Origin: Paracoccus sediminicola
GTDB lineage: Bacteria > Pseudomonadota > Alphaproteobacteria > Rhodobacterales > Rhodobacteraceae
Assembly (NCBI RefSeq): GCF_027912835.1
Contig: NZ_CP115768.1
Location: 2,906,501 to 2,970,500 of the forward strand
DNA: 64,000 nucleotides
Reading direction: 5' to 3'
This document shows positions 34,461-43,308 of the stretch, one piece after another; positions within the stretch are counted from its first letter, which is position 1; the number at the start of each line of letters is the position of its first letter. The position numbers and the translations under genes were made by a program. The notes beneath the pieces are model-generated. The model made no database searches and was not told where the DNA came from. It saw only the letters and a list, made by a program, of their open reading frames with translations.

Positions 34461-35360
34461 TCAGCCTGGCTCGCGCCGGCCCGTGGTGGCGTCCAGCAAA
34501 TCGACCTGGCGCGGCACCATTTCGTCGCCGTGACCGGCCTGGACCAGATCCGAAGCGCTGTCGCGGACGGCGCGCGCAATCGCGGATGCGGTGCCGAGTT
34601 CCTCGGCCATGGCGTTGTAATAGCTGAGATCCTTCAGGCTGTTGCTCAGCGAAAACCGCATCTGGTCCACAGCGCCATCGAGCAAATAGGGCGCAATACG
34701 ATCCAGTGCTGCGCCATGACCTCCGCCGCGACGGAGGCAGTCGACCAGAACCTCGTCGGCGATGCCCGATTTGCGCGCGCAGGCCGCCGCTTCAGAGATC
34801 AGCGCCGCCGCCCCGAGCGAGACGTAATTATGCAGCAGCTTCAGCCGATGCCCCGCCCCAACCGGACCGGCATAGAAGCGGTTCTCCGAGAAGCTTTCCA
34901 GCAGGGGCATGATCTGAGCAACGACCTCTTCCGGACCGCCGATCAGCAGGTTAAGCCGGCCCTCCTCAGCCTCTTTCGGGGTGCGGGTCATCGCTGCATC
35001 GACGAAATGCGCGCCGGTCGACTCGACCTGCCGGGCCAGAGCCACCGTCGATTCCGGGATCGCCGTCGAGCAGTCGATCACCACCATGCCTGCCTGCAGC
35101 GTCGCCAGAACCCCGCCCGATCCGGTCAGCACATCTTCGACCTGCGGCGTTCCGGTCACGCAGAGCAGCAGAATCTCGCAGCTTTCGGAAAGCGCGGCGG
35201 CGGTGTCGGCAGCGGACGCGCCCGCGGCGTCAAGGTCGTCGGTCGGCTGGTTTCCCTCATGCCGCAGATAGGCCAGCGGCCAGCCATTCTCCAGGATGTT
35301 GCGCGCGATCCCGTGGCCCATCAGCCCGACACCGATCAACCCGACCCTTGGTTTGCTCAT
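34461..35360 (-). CDS. 3-hydroxyisobutyrate/beta-hydroxyacid dehydrogenase family
   Basis: 299 residues starting MSKPRVGLIGVGLMGHGIARNIL at 35360. Rossmann loop GLIGVGLMGHG, substrate segment VVIDCSTAIPEST, DAAMTRTPKEAEEGRLNLLIGG, and the catalytic region GPVGAGHRLKLLHNYVSLG with the family lysine and asparagine. Members oxidise 3-hydroxyacids (3-hydroxyisobutyrate, tartronate semialdehyde, L-threonate). The frame is open well upstream, but that part is antisense to the aldehyde dehydrogenase. It converges on the racemase-like gene and diverges from the aldehyde dehydrogenase; all three probably handle one substrate. Confidence 0.87.
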   Translation of the reverse strand: MSKPRVGLIGVGLMGHGIARNILENGWPLAYLRHEGNQPTDDLDAAGASAADTAAALSESCEILLLCVTGTPQVEDVLTGSGGVLATLQAGMVVIDCSTAIPESTVALARQVESTGAHFVDAAMTRTPKEAEEGRLNLLIGGPEEVVAQIMPLLESFSENRFYAGPVGAGHRLKLLHNYVSLGAAALISEAAACARKSGIADEVLVDCLRRGGGHGAALDRIAPYLLDGAVDQMRFSLSNSLKDLSYYNAMAEELGTASAIARAVRDSASDLVQAGHGDEMVPRQVDLLDATTGRREPG

Positions 35361-35477
35361 CTTCACGCTCCCGCCTATGCACATCGCCCTCAGCGTTACC
35401 GCAACCCGCCGCACCGGGCCAGAGCAAGCGGATGGAACCCGGCGCCAAAGGCGGCTAAAGCGGGGAAGGTGAACAGG

Positions 35478-36959
35478 ATGACGCAGGAGAGGGCGGCGAT
35501 GCAGATCCGGGACAGCTTGTGGTTCGATCCGACGATGATCTTTCTGGGCGGTCAGTGGCGCGCGCCAGAGGGCGGCGGGCGGATCGCGGTGGAAAATCCG
35601 TCGACCGGCGAGATCATCGGGCATATCGGTCACGCAACCAAGTCTGATGTCGACGACGCGGTGCAATCCGCCGAGATCGCGCTCAGCGGCGATTGGGGCC
35701 GGATGCCCGCAGCCGAAAGAGGCCGCATGCTGATGCGCATGTCGCAGATCGTGCTCGAACGCGCCGAGGAGCTCGCTTTCATCGAATCCACCGATGTCGG
35801 AAAGCCGATGAAGCAGGCGCGCAACGATTCGGTGGCCCTGGCGCGCTATCTGGAATTCTATGGCGGCGCGGCGGACAAGCTGCACGGCACGACCATTCCC
35901 TATCAGGACGGGTTCACCGTCTATACCCTGCGCGAGCCGCATGGCGTGACTGCGCATATCATTCCGTGGAACTATCCGATGCAGATCCTCGGGCGTTCGG
36001 TCGGGGCGGCTCTGGCGGCGGGCAATGCCTGTGTGCTGAAACCCGCCGAAGATGCCTCGCTGTCGTCGCTGGCCTTCGCGGCGATTGCCGAGGAAGCAGG
36101 CCTTCCCGCGGGGGCGCTGAACGTGGTGACAGGGCTTGGCAGCGATGTCGGCGCGGCCCTGTCGTCGCATCGCGGTGTGCATCATGTCTCGTTCACCGGA
36201 TCAGTGACGACCGGGCGTCTGATCCAGGAGGCCGCTGCGCAGAGCGTGGTGCCGGTCACGCTGGAACTCGGCGGCAAGTCACCACATATCGTGTTCGACG
36301 ATGTGGATCTTCAGCCGGCGCTCCCGGTGCTTGTCGGGGCCTGTATGCAGGCCGCCGGGCAGACCTGTTCGGCGGCATCGCGGGTCTTGGTTCAGCGCGG
36401 CATCTATGACGAGGTCCGCACGCGCATGGCCGAGATCTATGCCGGGCTGACGGTCGGTCCGGCGCAGGATAATCGCGATCTGGGTCCGCTCGTCTCGGCC
36501 AAGCAGAAGCGCATCGTTTCGGATTATATCGAGCGAGGGCGGCTGGAGCTCGCCGTGGCTGCCGAAGGGCGTATCGCGGATGACGCCCCCGAGGGCGGGC
36601 ATTACGTCGCCCCGGTTCTGTTCGCCGATGTGGCGCCGGATCACGCGCTCGCGCAGGAGGAAATCTTTGGCCCGGTGCAGGTTCTCATACCATTCGAGGA
36701 TGAGGAAGAAGCGTTGCGCATCGCCAATGGCACGGAATACGGGCTCGTCGCCGGGGTGTGGACACGCGATGGCGGGCGGCAGATGCGCATGGCGCACGGG
36801 CTGAATGTCGGGCAGGTTTTCATCAACAACTATGGCGCCGGGGGCGGGGTCGAGCTGCCTTTTGGCGGGACCGGCAAATCCGGCCACGGGCGCGAAAAGG
36901 GGTTCGAGGCGCTATACGGCTTCACGCGGCTCAAGACCGTCGCCGCGTATCACGGCTGA
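35478..36959 (+). CDS. NAD(P)-dependent aldehyde dehydrogenase
   Basis: 493 residues. Catalytic cysteine in QAAGQTCSAASR, glutamate in LELGGKSPHIVF, cofactor-site PWNYPMQ and FTGSVTTG, C-terminal LPFGGTGKSGHGREKG. Closest in style to betaine-aldehyde/gamma-aminobutyraldehyde-type dehydrogenases. Start chosen at 35478; an in-frame ATG at 35499 has a better ribosome-binding site (GGAGAGGG) and may be the real start, giving 486 residues. Divergent from the 3-hydroxyacid dehydrogenase across a 117-base gap. Would convert the semialdehyde made by its neighbour to an acid. Confidence 0.9.
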   Translation: MTQERAAMQIRDSLWFDPTMIFLGGQWRAPEGGGRIAVENPSTGEIIGHIGHATKSDVDDAVQSAEIALSGDWGRMPAAERGRMLMRMSQIVLERAEELAFIESTDVGKPMKQARNDSVALARYLEFYGGAADKLHGTTIPYQDGFTVYTLREPHGVTAHIIPWNYPMQILGRSVGAALAAGNACVLKPAEDASLSSLAFAAIAEEAGLPAGALNVVTGLGSDVGAALSSHRGVHHVSFTGSVTTGRLIQEAAAQSVVPVTLELGGKSPHIVFDDVDLQPALPVLVGACMQAAGQTCSAASRVLVQRGIYDEVRTRMAEIYAGLTVGPAQDNRDLGPLVSAKQKRIVSDYIERGRLELAVAAEGRIADDAPEGGHYVAPVLFADVAPDHALAQEEIFGPVQVLIPFEDEEEALRIANGTEYGLVAGVWTRDGGRQMRMAHGLNVGQVFINNYGAGGGVELPFGGTGKSGHGREKGFEALYGFTRLKTVAAYHG

Positions 36960-36977
36960 TCCGGTGCGGGGCGCACG

Positions 36978-36998
36978 GGGCGGGTGCTGATCCCGCCC
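36978..36998. terminator. Hairpin between convergent genes
   Basis: GGGCGGG-7-base loop-CCCGCCC in the 73-base gap between the aldehyde dehydrogenase (plus) and cytochrome c (minus) genes. Position fits a bidirectional terminator, but no T-tract follows on either strand. Confidence 0.45.
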
Positions 36999-37032
36999 GC
37001 TCGATGCACTCCTGCGAATTGCGCACACGGCA

Positions 37033-38415
37033 TCACTCGCCCGCGGCGGCACTCGCATCGTCGCGGTCTGGACCCTCGTCGCGATAGGACGCGACGGTGT
37101 CTGCGCTCACTGCGGCGGCCTCATTGCCCCATGCCGAGCGCAGGAAGCTGGCAAGCTCGGCCACTTCCTCATCCGAGAGCCGGTCGGCATAGCCCTGCAT
37201 GCGCAGCTCCATCGGGCGCAGATCCGTGCCCGGCACCGAGGCACCGTCAAGGATGATCGACACCAGCGGACCGGGCTGCGAGCCGGTAACCAGATCGTTC
37301 CCGGCAAGCGCGGGGAACATGCCCGGCGCGCCTTTGCCGCTGACAAAGTGACACCCCGAGCAATTGTCCAGATAAAGCCGCGCCCCAAGCGGCATGTCAG
37401 GCGAGGCAGAGGCCAGCATCTGCGCGGTCTCCTGCCCGGCATCGTCTGCTTCTGGCGCGGGGATCGCCTGCACGCCTTCCGGCATCAACCGTTCGGGCAG
37501 CTCGACCTCGCCCCCATCGAGCCCTTTCAGGAAGGCTGCGATGGCGATGTTATCTTCGTCGGTAAGATGCTGGAGCGAATCCTCGATCACCAGCCCCATC
37601 TCGCCATTCGCCGTCGCGTGATCGTTGCGCCCGGTGGCCAGATATTGCGCCATTTGCTGCACGCTCCAACGCTGTGAGACAGAGCCTTCGCCGCGCAGGG
37701 CGGGCGCATCCCAGCCATTGATGACGCTGCCGGTCAGGAAATTATCGTCGCCCGCCGCGATCCCGTCCTGCGTCATCAGCGCCGTTCGCGGGCTGTGGCA
37801 GGCGGCGCAATGCCCCGGACCTTCGACCAGATACTGACCGCGATCCTGCGCTTCGGAGACGCCCGCCGGGGTGAAACCCGGATCGTGACGCAGCGCGGCC
37901 CAGTTCCAGGCGCGGATGCCAAAACGGAGATTGAACGGAAACGAGAGCTTGGTCTCGGGCACCTCGTTGCGAACCGGTTCGACCTCGTTCATGAAATAAT
38001 CGTAGAGGCCGCGCACATCTTCTTCTGTGAGATTGCGGTAATTCTCATAGGGCATCGCCGGATAGAGATGCACCCCGTCGGCGCGGATACCGTCATAGAG
38101 AACCGCCCGGAACTGGTCGAGCGTGTAACCCCCGATCCCGGTTTCCGGGTCCGGGGTGATATTGGTCGACCAGATCGTGCCCATCGGGCTTTCCACCGGC
38201 AGGCCACCCGCGAAATCTTCGCCATCTTCCGCGGTGTGACAGGCCAGACAGTCAGAGGCATACATAGCGTATTCCCCGGCGCCCGCTTCCGGCTGCCAGT
38301 CATCTGCCAGCGCCGACACCGGTTCGGTGGTGCGCACCGGCAGAAAGACAAAGGCCAGAAACGCGACGATGCCGACCAGCAGAAGCAGGGCGAGGAAGCG
38401 AAGGAAGTTAATCAT
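37033..38415 (-). CDS. Triheme cytochrome c subunit of a membrane flavoprotein dehydrogenase
   Basis: 460 residues. N-terminal membrane anchor (MINFLRFLALLLLVGIVAFL). Three c-type heme sites in order: CLACH (about residue 58), CAACH (about 206), CSGCH (about 354), each starting a cytochrome domain. LYPAMPYENYRNLTEEDVRGLYDYF and GSVINGWDAPALRG are typical of the cytochrome subunit of gluconate/sorbitol/alcohol dehydrogenases. It carries electrons from the flavoprotein to the quinone pool or respiratory chain. The tail after the third domain is acidic and low complexity. Last gene of the three-gene minus-strand operon. Confidence 0.92.
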   Translation of the reverse strand: MINFLRFLALLLLVGIVAFLAFVFLPVRTTEPVSALADDWQPEAGAGEYAMYASDCLACHTAEDGEDFAGGLPVESPMGTIWSTNITPDPETGIGGYTLDQFRAVLYDGIRADGVHLYPAMPYENYRNLTEEDVRGLYDYFMNEVEPVRNEVPETKLSFPFNLRFGIRAWNWAALRHDPGFTPAGVSEAQDRGQYLVEGPGHCAACHSPRTALMTQDGIAAGDDNFLTGSVINGWDAPALRGEGSVSQRWSVQQMAQYLATGRNDHATANGEMGLVIEDSLQHLTDEDNIAIAAFLKGLDGGEVELPERLMPEGVQAIPAPEADDAGQETAQMLASASPDMPLGARLYLDNCSGCHFVSGKGAPGMFPALAGNDLVTGSQPGPLVSIILDGASVPGTDLRPMELRMQGYADRLSDEEVAELASFLRSAWGNEAAAVSADTVASYRDEGPDRDDASAAAGE

Positions 38416-38427
38416 GTCTCTGCCTCC

Positions 38428-40197
38428 TCAGACGAGCGGGCGCGGATTGGACAGATATTGAGAGCGGATCGCATCGGCGGTCCAATAGGCCAGCCCGCCA
38501 ACAAGCCCGGTCGGGTTATATTGCGTGTTCTGCACGAAATTCCCTGCGCCGGTGACAAAGACGTTATGCGCGTCCCAGCTTTGGCAATATCGGTTCACCA
38601 CGCCCTCGCGCGGATTGGCCGACATGATGTGCCCGCCTGTGTTATGCGTGGTCTGGTAGGGCCGCACGTCATATTGCGCCCCCGGCCCTTTGAAGCCCGA
38701 ACTCATCGAATCCGGCTCCATCGAAGCGGCGAGCGGCTCCATCTTGGCCTTCATGAACTGGTTCATGCGCAGATCATTGTCGTGCCAGTTGAAGGTCAGA
38801 CGCATCAGCGGGCGGCCGTGACGGTCCGTATAGGTCGGATCCAGATCCATGTAGTTGTTCACATAGGACAGGTTCGACCCGTGAGAGCCCATCGACATGG
38901 AATGGCCATACCACTCCTTGATGCCGGCCTTCCAACCGGCCCCCCAGCCCGGCGTGCCCGCGGGCAGGCGCATGGACCGGATCGGCTGTCCGTTGAATGT
39001 CCCGGCCCGCCAATAGGCACCGCCGATAAAGCCCTCGGCTCCGAAATCGATATTGTTCATTCCGAAATCGTCCAGAGCCATGCCATTCGCGCCGTGGCCG
39101 ACGAAGGGATTGAAGTGCTCCTCCTTGAAGAACAGCGAGATGCCGCCATTCATCTGATAGCCGTAGCTCTTGCCGGTCACGCCGTCACCGGTGACCGGGT
39201 TGTAAACCTCGCCGATGCCGGACAGCAGCAGCAGATGCACGTTATTGAGCTGATATGAGGCGAGGATCACGATATCGGCGGGCTGAAACACCTCTTCCTC
39301 CGCGGCCTCGTCGAAATAGGTGACGCCACGCGCGGTGCGGCCATCCCCGGCCATCTCGACGCGCAGCACCTCGGCATGTGTGCGATAGGTGAAGTTCGGC
39401 TGCCGCTTCAGCGCCCCGAGGATCGCCGTCTGGGGCGATGACTTGGAATATTGATAGCAGCCGAAACGCTCGCAGAAGCCGCAGAAATTGCACGGCCCCA
39501 TCTGCATCCCGTATTCGTTCACATAAGAGGTCGAGGCGATGCCCGAGGGTGCCTTGAACGGCGAATAGCCCATCCCACGGCAGGCATCGGCAAATTTTTC
39601 GGCATCCCAGGTGTTGGGCATGGGCGGCATCGGAAAATCGCGCGAGCGCCAACCCTCGAAGGGATTGCCGCCGGCGACCTTGCGCCCGTTCAGATTGCCC
39701 GCCTGTCCAGAGATGCCCGCGACATATTCGAAACGGTCGAAATGCGGCTCCAGCTCGTCATAGCTCACCGGGTAGTCACCCAGCAGCATGTCTTCGGGGA
39801 TGATCTCTTTCCCCCAGTTCTCGGTGACATAGCTGCGCAGCCGCAATTCTTCGGGCTGCGGGCGCCAGTTCAGCCCGTTCCAATGCGTTCCGGCCCCGCC
39901 GACGCCATTTCCCGGCAGGAACGAGCCGAGCTTGCGATAGGGCAGCGCGGTTTCGTCCAGCGTGCGCCGGATGGTCAGGGTCTGCTGGCTCGGTTGCTGC
40001 ATCAGCTTGGTGCGCACGCCATAGCGCAGCTCGTCGATCATGTTGGGATATTTGAAATCCGGCACCGTTTCCTGATCCGGGCCACGTTCGAGCGCGACGA
40101 TATCCAGCCCTTCTTGGGCCAGTTCCATTCCCAGGATCGAGCCGGTCCAGCCCAGCCCGACAATCACGACGTCCTTTTTCTTTTCCTCACGCGCCAT
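38428..40197 (-). CDS. GMC-family FAD dehydrogenase, large catalytic subunit
   Basis: 589 residues. FAD-binding start VVIVGLGWTGSILGMELAQE with the later acidic ERG, GVGGAGTHWNG typical of the gluconate 2-dehydrogenase branch, YQTTHNTGGHIMS with the catalytic-region histidines, and the C-terminal VGGLAYWTADAIR. No signal peptide; the partner small subunit has a Tat signal, and the complex is normally exported by hitchhiking. Oxidises a sugar acid, polyol or alcohol at the periplasmic face. 12 bases from the cytochrome gene, 3 bases from the small-subunit gene. Substrate unknown. Confidence 0.92.
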   Translation of the reverse strand: MAREEKKKDVVIVGLGWTGSILGMELAQEGLDIVALERGPDQETVPDFKYPNMIDELRYGVRTKLMQQPSQQTLTIRRTLDETALPYRKLGSFLPGNGVGGAGTHWNGLNWRPQPEELRLRSYVTENWGKEIIPEDMLLGDYPVSYDELEPHFDRFEYVAGISGQAGNLNGRKVAGGNPFEGWRSRDFPMPPMPNTWDAEKFADACRGMGYSPFKAPSGIASTSYVNEYGMQMGPCNFCGFCERFGCYQYSKSSPQTAILGALKRQPNFTYRTHAEVLRVEMAGDGRTARGVTYFDEAAEEEVFQPADIVILASYQLNNVHLLLLSGIGEVYNPVTGDGVTGKSYGYQMNGGISLFFKEEHFNPFVGHGANGMALDDFGMNNIDFGAEGFIGGAYWRAGTFNGQPIRSMRLPAGTPGWGAGWKAGIKEWYGHSMSMGSHGSNLSYVNNYMDLDPTYTDRHGRPLMRLTFNWHDNDLRMNQFMKAKMEPLAASMEPDSMSSGFKGPGAQYDVRPYQTTHNTGGHIMSANPREGVVNRYCQSWDAHNVFVTGAGNFVQNTQYNPTGLVGGLAYWTADAIRSQYLSNPRPLV

Positions 40198-40200
40198 GGG

Positions 40201-40902
40201 TTACGCCCTTTCGCCCGAAATCGAGACAGGCCCCAGCGGGTAAGGCTCGTTATGACGGGTCGCCCATTCGCGATAGGCGGCGCGCGCGCCGGGAAAGCCG
40301 ATATAGACCCAGGCCTGCATGCCGTGATTGCCGCCATACATCGGATCGGCGAAGTAGCCTTCCTTGGTATTCGAAAGAAGCAGGCTCCAGAAATCGCGGA
40401 TCTCCGGTTGCAGCTCTATGTCGCCATCCTGCAAGGCGGTCAGCGCGGCGTCCTGCTGACCTGGCTCCAGCTCGGCGAAAATGGCACCGTGCTGTTCCTG
40501 ACACCAGAGATCGAAGGCCAGGATACCCTCGCGATAGACCTGCGCCGGGTCCAGAGGCGTCTGCCAGCCAAGCTGAGGATCGGCGTCGGGATCATGCGGG
40601 CCTTCCATGTACCAGTCATCCGCAGCCCCGTAATCGCTGGCCAGCTGACGGTCGATGAAAACCGGCACGCGGCATTCCAGCGCGCCGGGGCCGTCGCCTT
40701 CGGACGGGATCAACCGCGCGGTTGCAGCCATGATGAAAGCCCATTCGTCGGCGTTAAAATATTCCGGCTGGTATTCCTCCAGCGGAGGCGGCGGCTCGGC
40801 GGGCTGTGCCTTGGCCGATACGGCCATGCCGGTCAGCGCGACGCCCGCGGCAGAGGCCTTCAAAAAGCTGCGGCGGCTTGGAAATCCTGGGGGTTCAGTC
40901 AT
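40201..40902 (-). CDS. Gluconate 2-dehydrogenase subunit 3-type small subunit (Tat)
   Basis: 233 residues. Twin-arginine signal PSRRSFLKASAAGVALTGMA with cleavage near VSAKA-QP. The rest matches the gamma subunit family: YFNADEWAFIMAATARLIPSEGDGPGA near the start and FADPMYGGNHGMQAWVYIGFPG near the end. It acts as the export chaperone/partner of the GMC subunit. First gene of the operon; its promoter region contains the palindrome at 40954-40965. Confidence 0.92.
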   Translation of the reverse strand: MTEPPGFPSRRSFLKASAAGVALTGMAVSAKAQPAEPPPPLEEYQPEYFNADEWAFIMAATARLIPSEGDGPGALECRVPVFIDRQLASDYGAADDWYMEGPHDPDADPQLGWQTPLDPAQVYREGILAFDLWCQEQHGAIFAELEPGQQDAALTALQDGDIELQPEIRDFWSLLLSNTKEGYFADPMYGGNHGMQAWVYIGFPGARAAYREWATRHNEPYPLGPVSISGERA

Positions 40903-40953
40903 CTCGTGGCTCCTGCCGTGGCGGGTGGGAAGCGCGGTTTCAATACGGAAAGC

Positions 40954-40965
40954 TTAACGCGTTAA
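40954..40965. promoter_or_regulatory. LacI-type operator palindrome
   Basis: TTAACGCGTTAA, a perfect 12-bp palindrome with the central CG typical of LacI/GalR-family operators, flanked by partly symmetric AAAG and CTTT. It lies 52 bases upstream of the small-subunit start in the divergent gap to the reductase gene. No lacI-type gene is in the window. Confidence 0.55.
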
Positions 40966-41118
40966 AACTTTATGTCCAGACGCGGGTGACTTGGGAATAT
41001 CTGCGCCTTGCCCGGGCCGGCAGAGTTTTGCGGAAACCGGGCTGCGGCAGCGGCGTTTTTCCGTATGAAGGTCCGGCAGAGGACAGCCCGGATCGCCACT
41101 GATGCGCAGGAGATTGCA

Positions 41119-41658
41119 ATGCCCACCATTCTCGGACTATCCGGCAGCCTACGGAAAGCGTCTTTCAATGCAGGCCTTCTGCGCGCGGCGCGCGACGTGG
41201 CTCCGGACGGCACCAGCATCGAGATCGGCGAGATCCACGACGTGCCGCTTTACGATGCGGATGATGAAAAGGCGAATGGTCTCCCCGAGGCAGTCAAGCG
41301 GCTGCAATCACGTCTCGATGCGGCGGATGCGCTGCTGATGGTGTCACCGGAATATAACAAGAGCATTCCCGGCGTCTTCAAGAACACCATAGACTGGATG
41401 TCGCGCGGAGACGGGTTGAAATATTTCACCGGCAAGCCGGTGATGCTGATCGGTGCCTCGCCAAGCGGATTCGGCACGATCCTGGGCCAGAATGCCTGGT
41501 TGCCGGTGCTGAGGACGCTGCGCACGCGGCTCTGGACGGGCGGTCAGCTGATGGTGTCGGGCGCCGGAGACAAGTTCGACGAGGACGGCAATCTCACCGA
41601 TGGCGAGACCCGCGACCAGCTCAGGAAACTGATCGCGGAATTCGTGAAGACGCTCTGA
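41119..41658 (+). CDS. NADPH-dependent FMN/quinone reductase (ChrR/YieF-like)
   Basis: 179-residue flavodoxin-fold reductase. FMN phosphate loop GLSGSLRKASFNAGLLRA and the family motif VSPEYNKSIPGVFKNTIDWMSR are plain. Start at 41119 after CAGGAG. Two-electron reduction of quinones, chromate or azo compounds is known for the group. It converges with the dioxygenase-esterase fusion gene 34 bases away; quinone reduction followed by ring cleavage and ester hydrolysis would be a sensible detoxification path. Confidence 0.88.
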   Translation: MPTILGLSGSLRKASFNAGLLRAARDVAPDGTSIEIGEIHDVPLYDADDEKANGLPEAVKRLQSRLDAADALLMVSPEYNKSIPGVFKNTIDWMSRGDGLKYFTGKPVMLIGASPSGFGTILGQNAWLPVLRTLRTRLWTGGQLMVSGAGDKFDEDGNLTDGETRDQLRKLIAEFVKTL

Positions 41659-41692
41659 TCCCCGAGTCGGCAGGAACCGGCTTCGTCCCGGC

Positions 41693-43231
41693 CTAGCCTG
41701 ACCCGGCCTCGTGATCGGCCAGCCAGTGGCGACCCGCCTCCAGATCGGCATCGGTCAACTCGTGCCCGGCCTCGACCAGCCGGGAATCCAGCGCTGCGCC
41801 TGCGGTGTTCAGCGCTTTCTCCAGAGGCGGCGCCATGCGTGAAAACGGGTCGCGCGTGCCGGTCAGCATCAGCACCTGCGTGCCGCCCAGATCGACCTTC
41901 GGCGCGCTGTCCAGCGCCTGCACCGCGCGCAGAAGAATGGCCCGGCGGATCACGCCGGGATGAAGCTGCATCACGGCCCCAAGCAGATTGGCGCCGTTGG
42001 AATAGCCGAGAAAGCTCAGCCGCCCGGCATCAAGCCCATAGCCGGCGATCGCGCCGTCGACGAATGCCGCGAATGCCTCTGCTTCAGAGGCGATGTCGGC
42101 CTGATCATAGGTCACCGCGTCGAAGCGTCGGAACCAGCGGTTGATACCTTCCTCGGTCGAGCGGCCACGCACCCCGAGCAACGTCGCGCGAGGGTTCATC
42201 TTCGCCGCGAGCGGCATCAGATCGGTTTCGTTCCCGCCCGTGCCGTGCAGCAGCATGATGCTGCTGCCATCGGGATCATCTGGCGTGCGAACACGGTGAA
42301 TGAAGGGCAGATCGCGCATGGGCATCCTTTCCTCGCCGGGGCGGGCGAATTGTGGCAGCATCACGGCCAGATCGGCCGCGCGAGAGGCATCCTGCGGCGG
42401 CACCATCAGCGTCTCACCGAGGCTTTCGAGCGGTTCGTCAACGGTCATGCCGGGACCGTCCGTCGCGTATTCGAACAGCGTCCCGGCGGGCTCGCGAACG
42501 TAAAGCGACAGGAAGTATTTCCGGTCGTGGACATTCGTGATCCCCTCTGCGTCGCGCAGTTCCAGCCGCATCCGGCGCACCGCCTCGGCATTCTCAGCGC
42601 GGAAGGCAACATGATCAAAGATCGACGCGCCGGGAATGCCGGGAAAATACCCGCGCGCGTCCCGGATATCGAGGATGTCGGTGTCCGATGCCATGCGCTG
42701 TGTGTTCCCCTCGCTGCGCTCGGGCCGATAGCCGAAAAGCCGGGCGAAGCTGCCCGTTGCCTCGGGCTGATCGGTGAGGATGGTGACGCCGCGAATACGC
42801 CGCGGCGCGAGCGGGTCAGCCAAGGCGGCCGCCGCCGGCATGTCGGTGCCCACCAACTTGACGATCAGACCGTCCGGATCCTTCAGCCGCAGCACCGTTT
42901 CGCCAAACTCGCGCGAGGGGCCGTCAAACGGCACCTGCGCGCTCATGGCGCGCTGCATCCAGTCGCCGATCGCATCGGGCGGCACCGCGAAGGAAACCTC
43001 GCTGACCTGTCCCAGCCCGGTGCGTCCGGGTGCGCCCGATTCCCATACCAGGAATGTCACCAGGCTCCCGGGACTGCCCGCCTGGTCGCCATAGATGAGG
43101 TGAAGCTGCTCGGCATCCTCGAAGCCGCCGGTCTGTTTCACCAGACGCAGCCCGAGAAACCCGGCATAGAAATCGACATTCCTCTGCACATTGCGTGTAA
43201 TGGCAGTGACGTGGTGTATTCCGCTGGTCAT
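41693..43231 (-). CDS. Ring-cleaving dioxygenase/esterase fusion (MhqO-MhqD-like)
   Basis: 512 residues built from two enzymes. Residues 1-~295 are two VOC modules: GIHHVTAITRNVQRNVDFYAGFLGL, then GVTILTDQPEATGSFARLFGY; metal ligands are the histidine of GIHHV, that of IFDHVAFR and the glutamate of GTLFEYAT. This is the MhqO type (hydroquinone-directed extradiol dioxygenase). From about residue 315 an alpha/beta-hydrolase like MhqD follows: IMLLHGTGGNE (oxyanion), LSFLGYSNGANL (nucleophile serine), LTGTRDPFSRM (aspartate), LVEAGHELT (histidine). In Bacillus these are separate genes. The link between halves is about 20 residues. The frame is continuous and both active sites look intact. Confidence 0.88.
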   Translation of the reverse strand: MTSGIHHVTAITRNVQRNVDFYAGFLGLRLVKQTGGFEDAEQLHLIYGDQAGSPGSLVTFLVWESGAPGRTGLGQVSEVSFAVPPDAIGDWMQRAMSAQVPFDGPSREFGETVLRLKDPDGLIVKLVGTDMPAAAALADPLAPRRIRGVTILTDQPEATGSFARLFGYRPERSEGNTQRMASDTDILDIRDARGYFPGIPGASIFDHVAFRAENAEAVRRMRLELRDAEGITNVHDRKYFLSLYVREPAGTLFEYATDGPGMTVDEPLESLGETLMVPPQDASRAADLAVMLPQFARPGEERMPMRDLPFIHRVRTPDDPDGSSIMLLHGTGGNETDLMPLAAKMNPRATLLGVRGRSTEEGINRWFRRFDAVTYDQADIASEAEAFAAFVDGAIAGYGLDAGRLSFLGYSNGANLLGAVMQLHPGVIRRAILLRAVQALDSAPKVDLGGTQVLMLTGTRDPFSRMAPPLEKALNTAGAALDSRLVEAGHELTDADLEAGRHWLADHEAGSG

Positions 43232-43292
43232 GTCAGCCTCTGGCCTTGTGATGTGTCGGCGTCTGCCCCGACGCGTCGCGCCAAGATCGCCT

Positions 43293-43308
43293 GCCCCTTC
43301 GGCGGGGC
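43293..43308. repeat. GC hairpin in the divergent mhq/maiA gap
   Basis: GCCCC-TTCGGC-GGGGC, 5-bp stem with a TTCG-type loop, in the 279-base gap between the divergent fusion gene (ends its start at 43231) and the maiA-like gene (43511). Probably a 5-prime leader structure of one transcript. The remainder of the gap shows no gene. Confidence 0.4.

Noticed and set aside
34530..35477. Upstream extension of the aldehyde dehydrogenase frame (start at 34530)
   Set aside because: The extension would be antisense to the 3-hydroxyacid dehydrogenase, and the enzyme family begins near 35478-35499.
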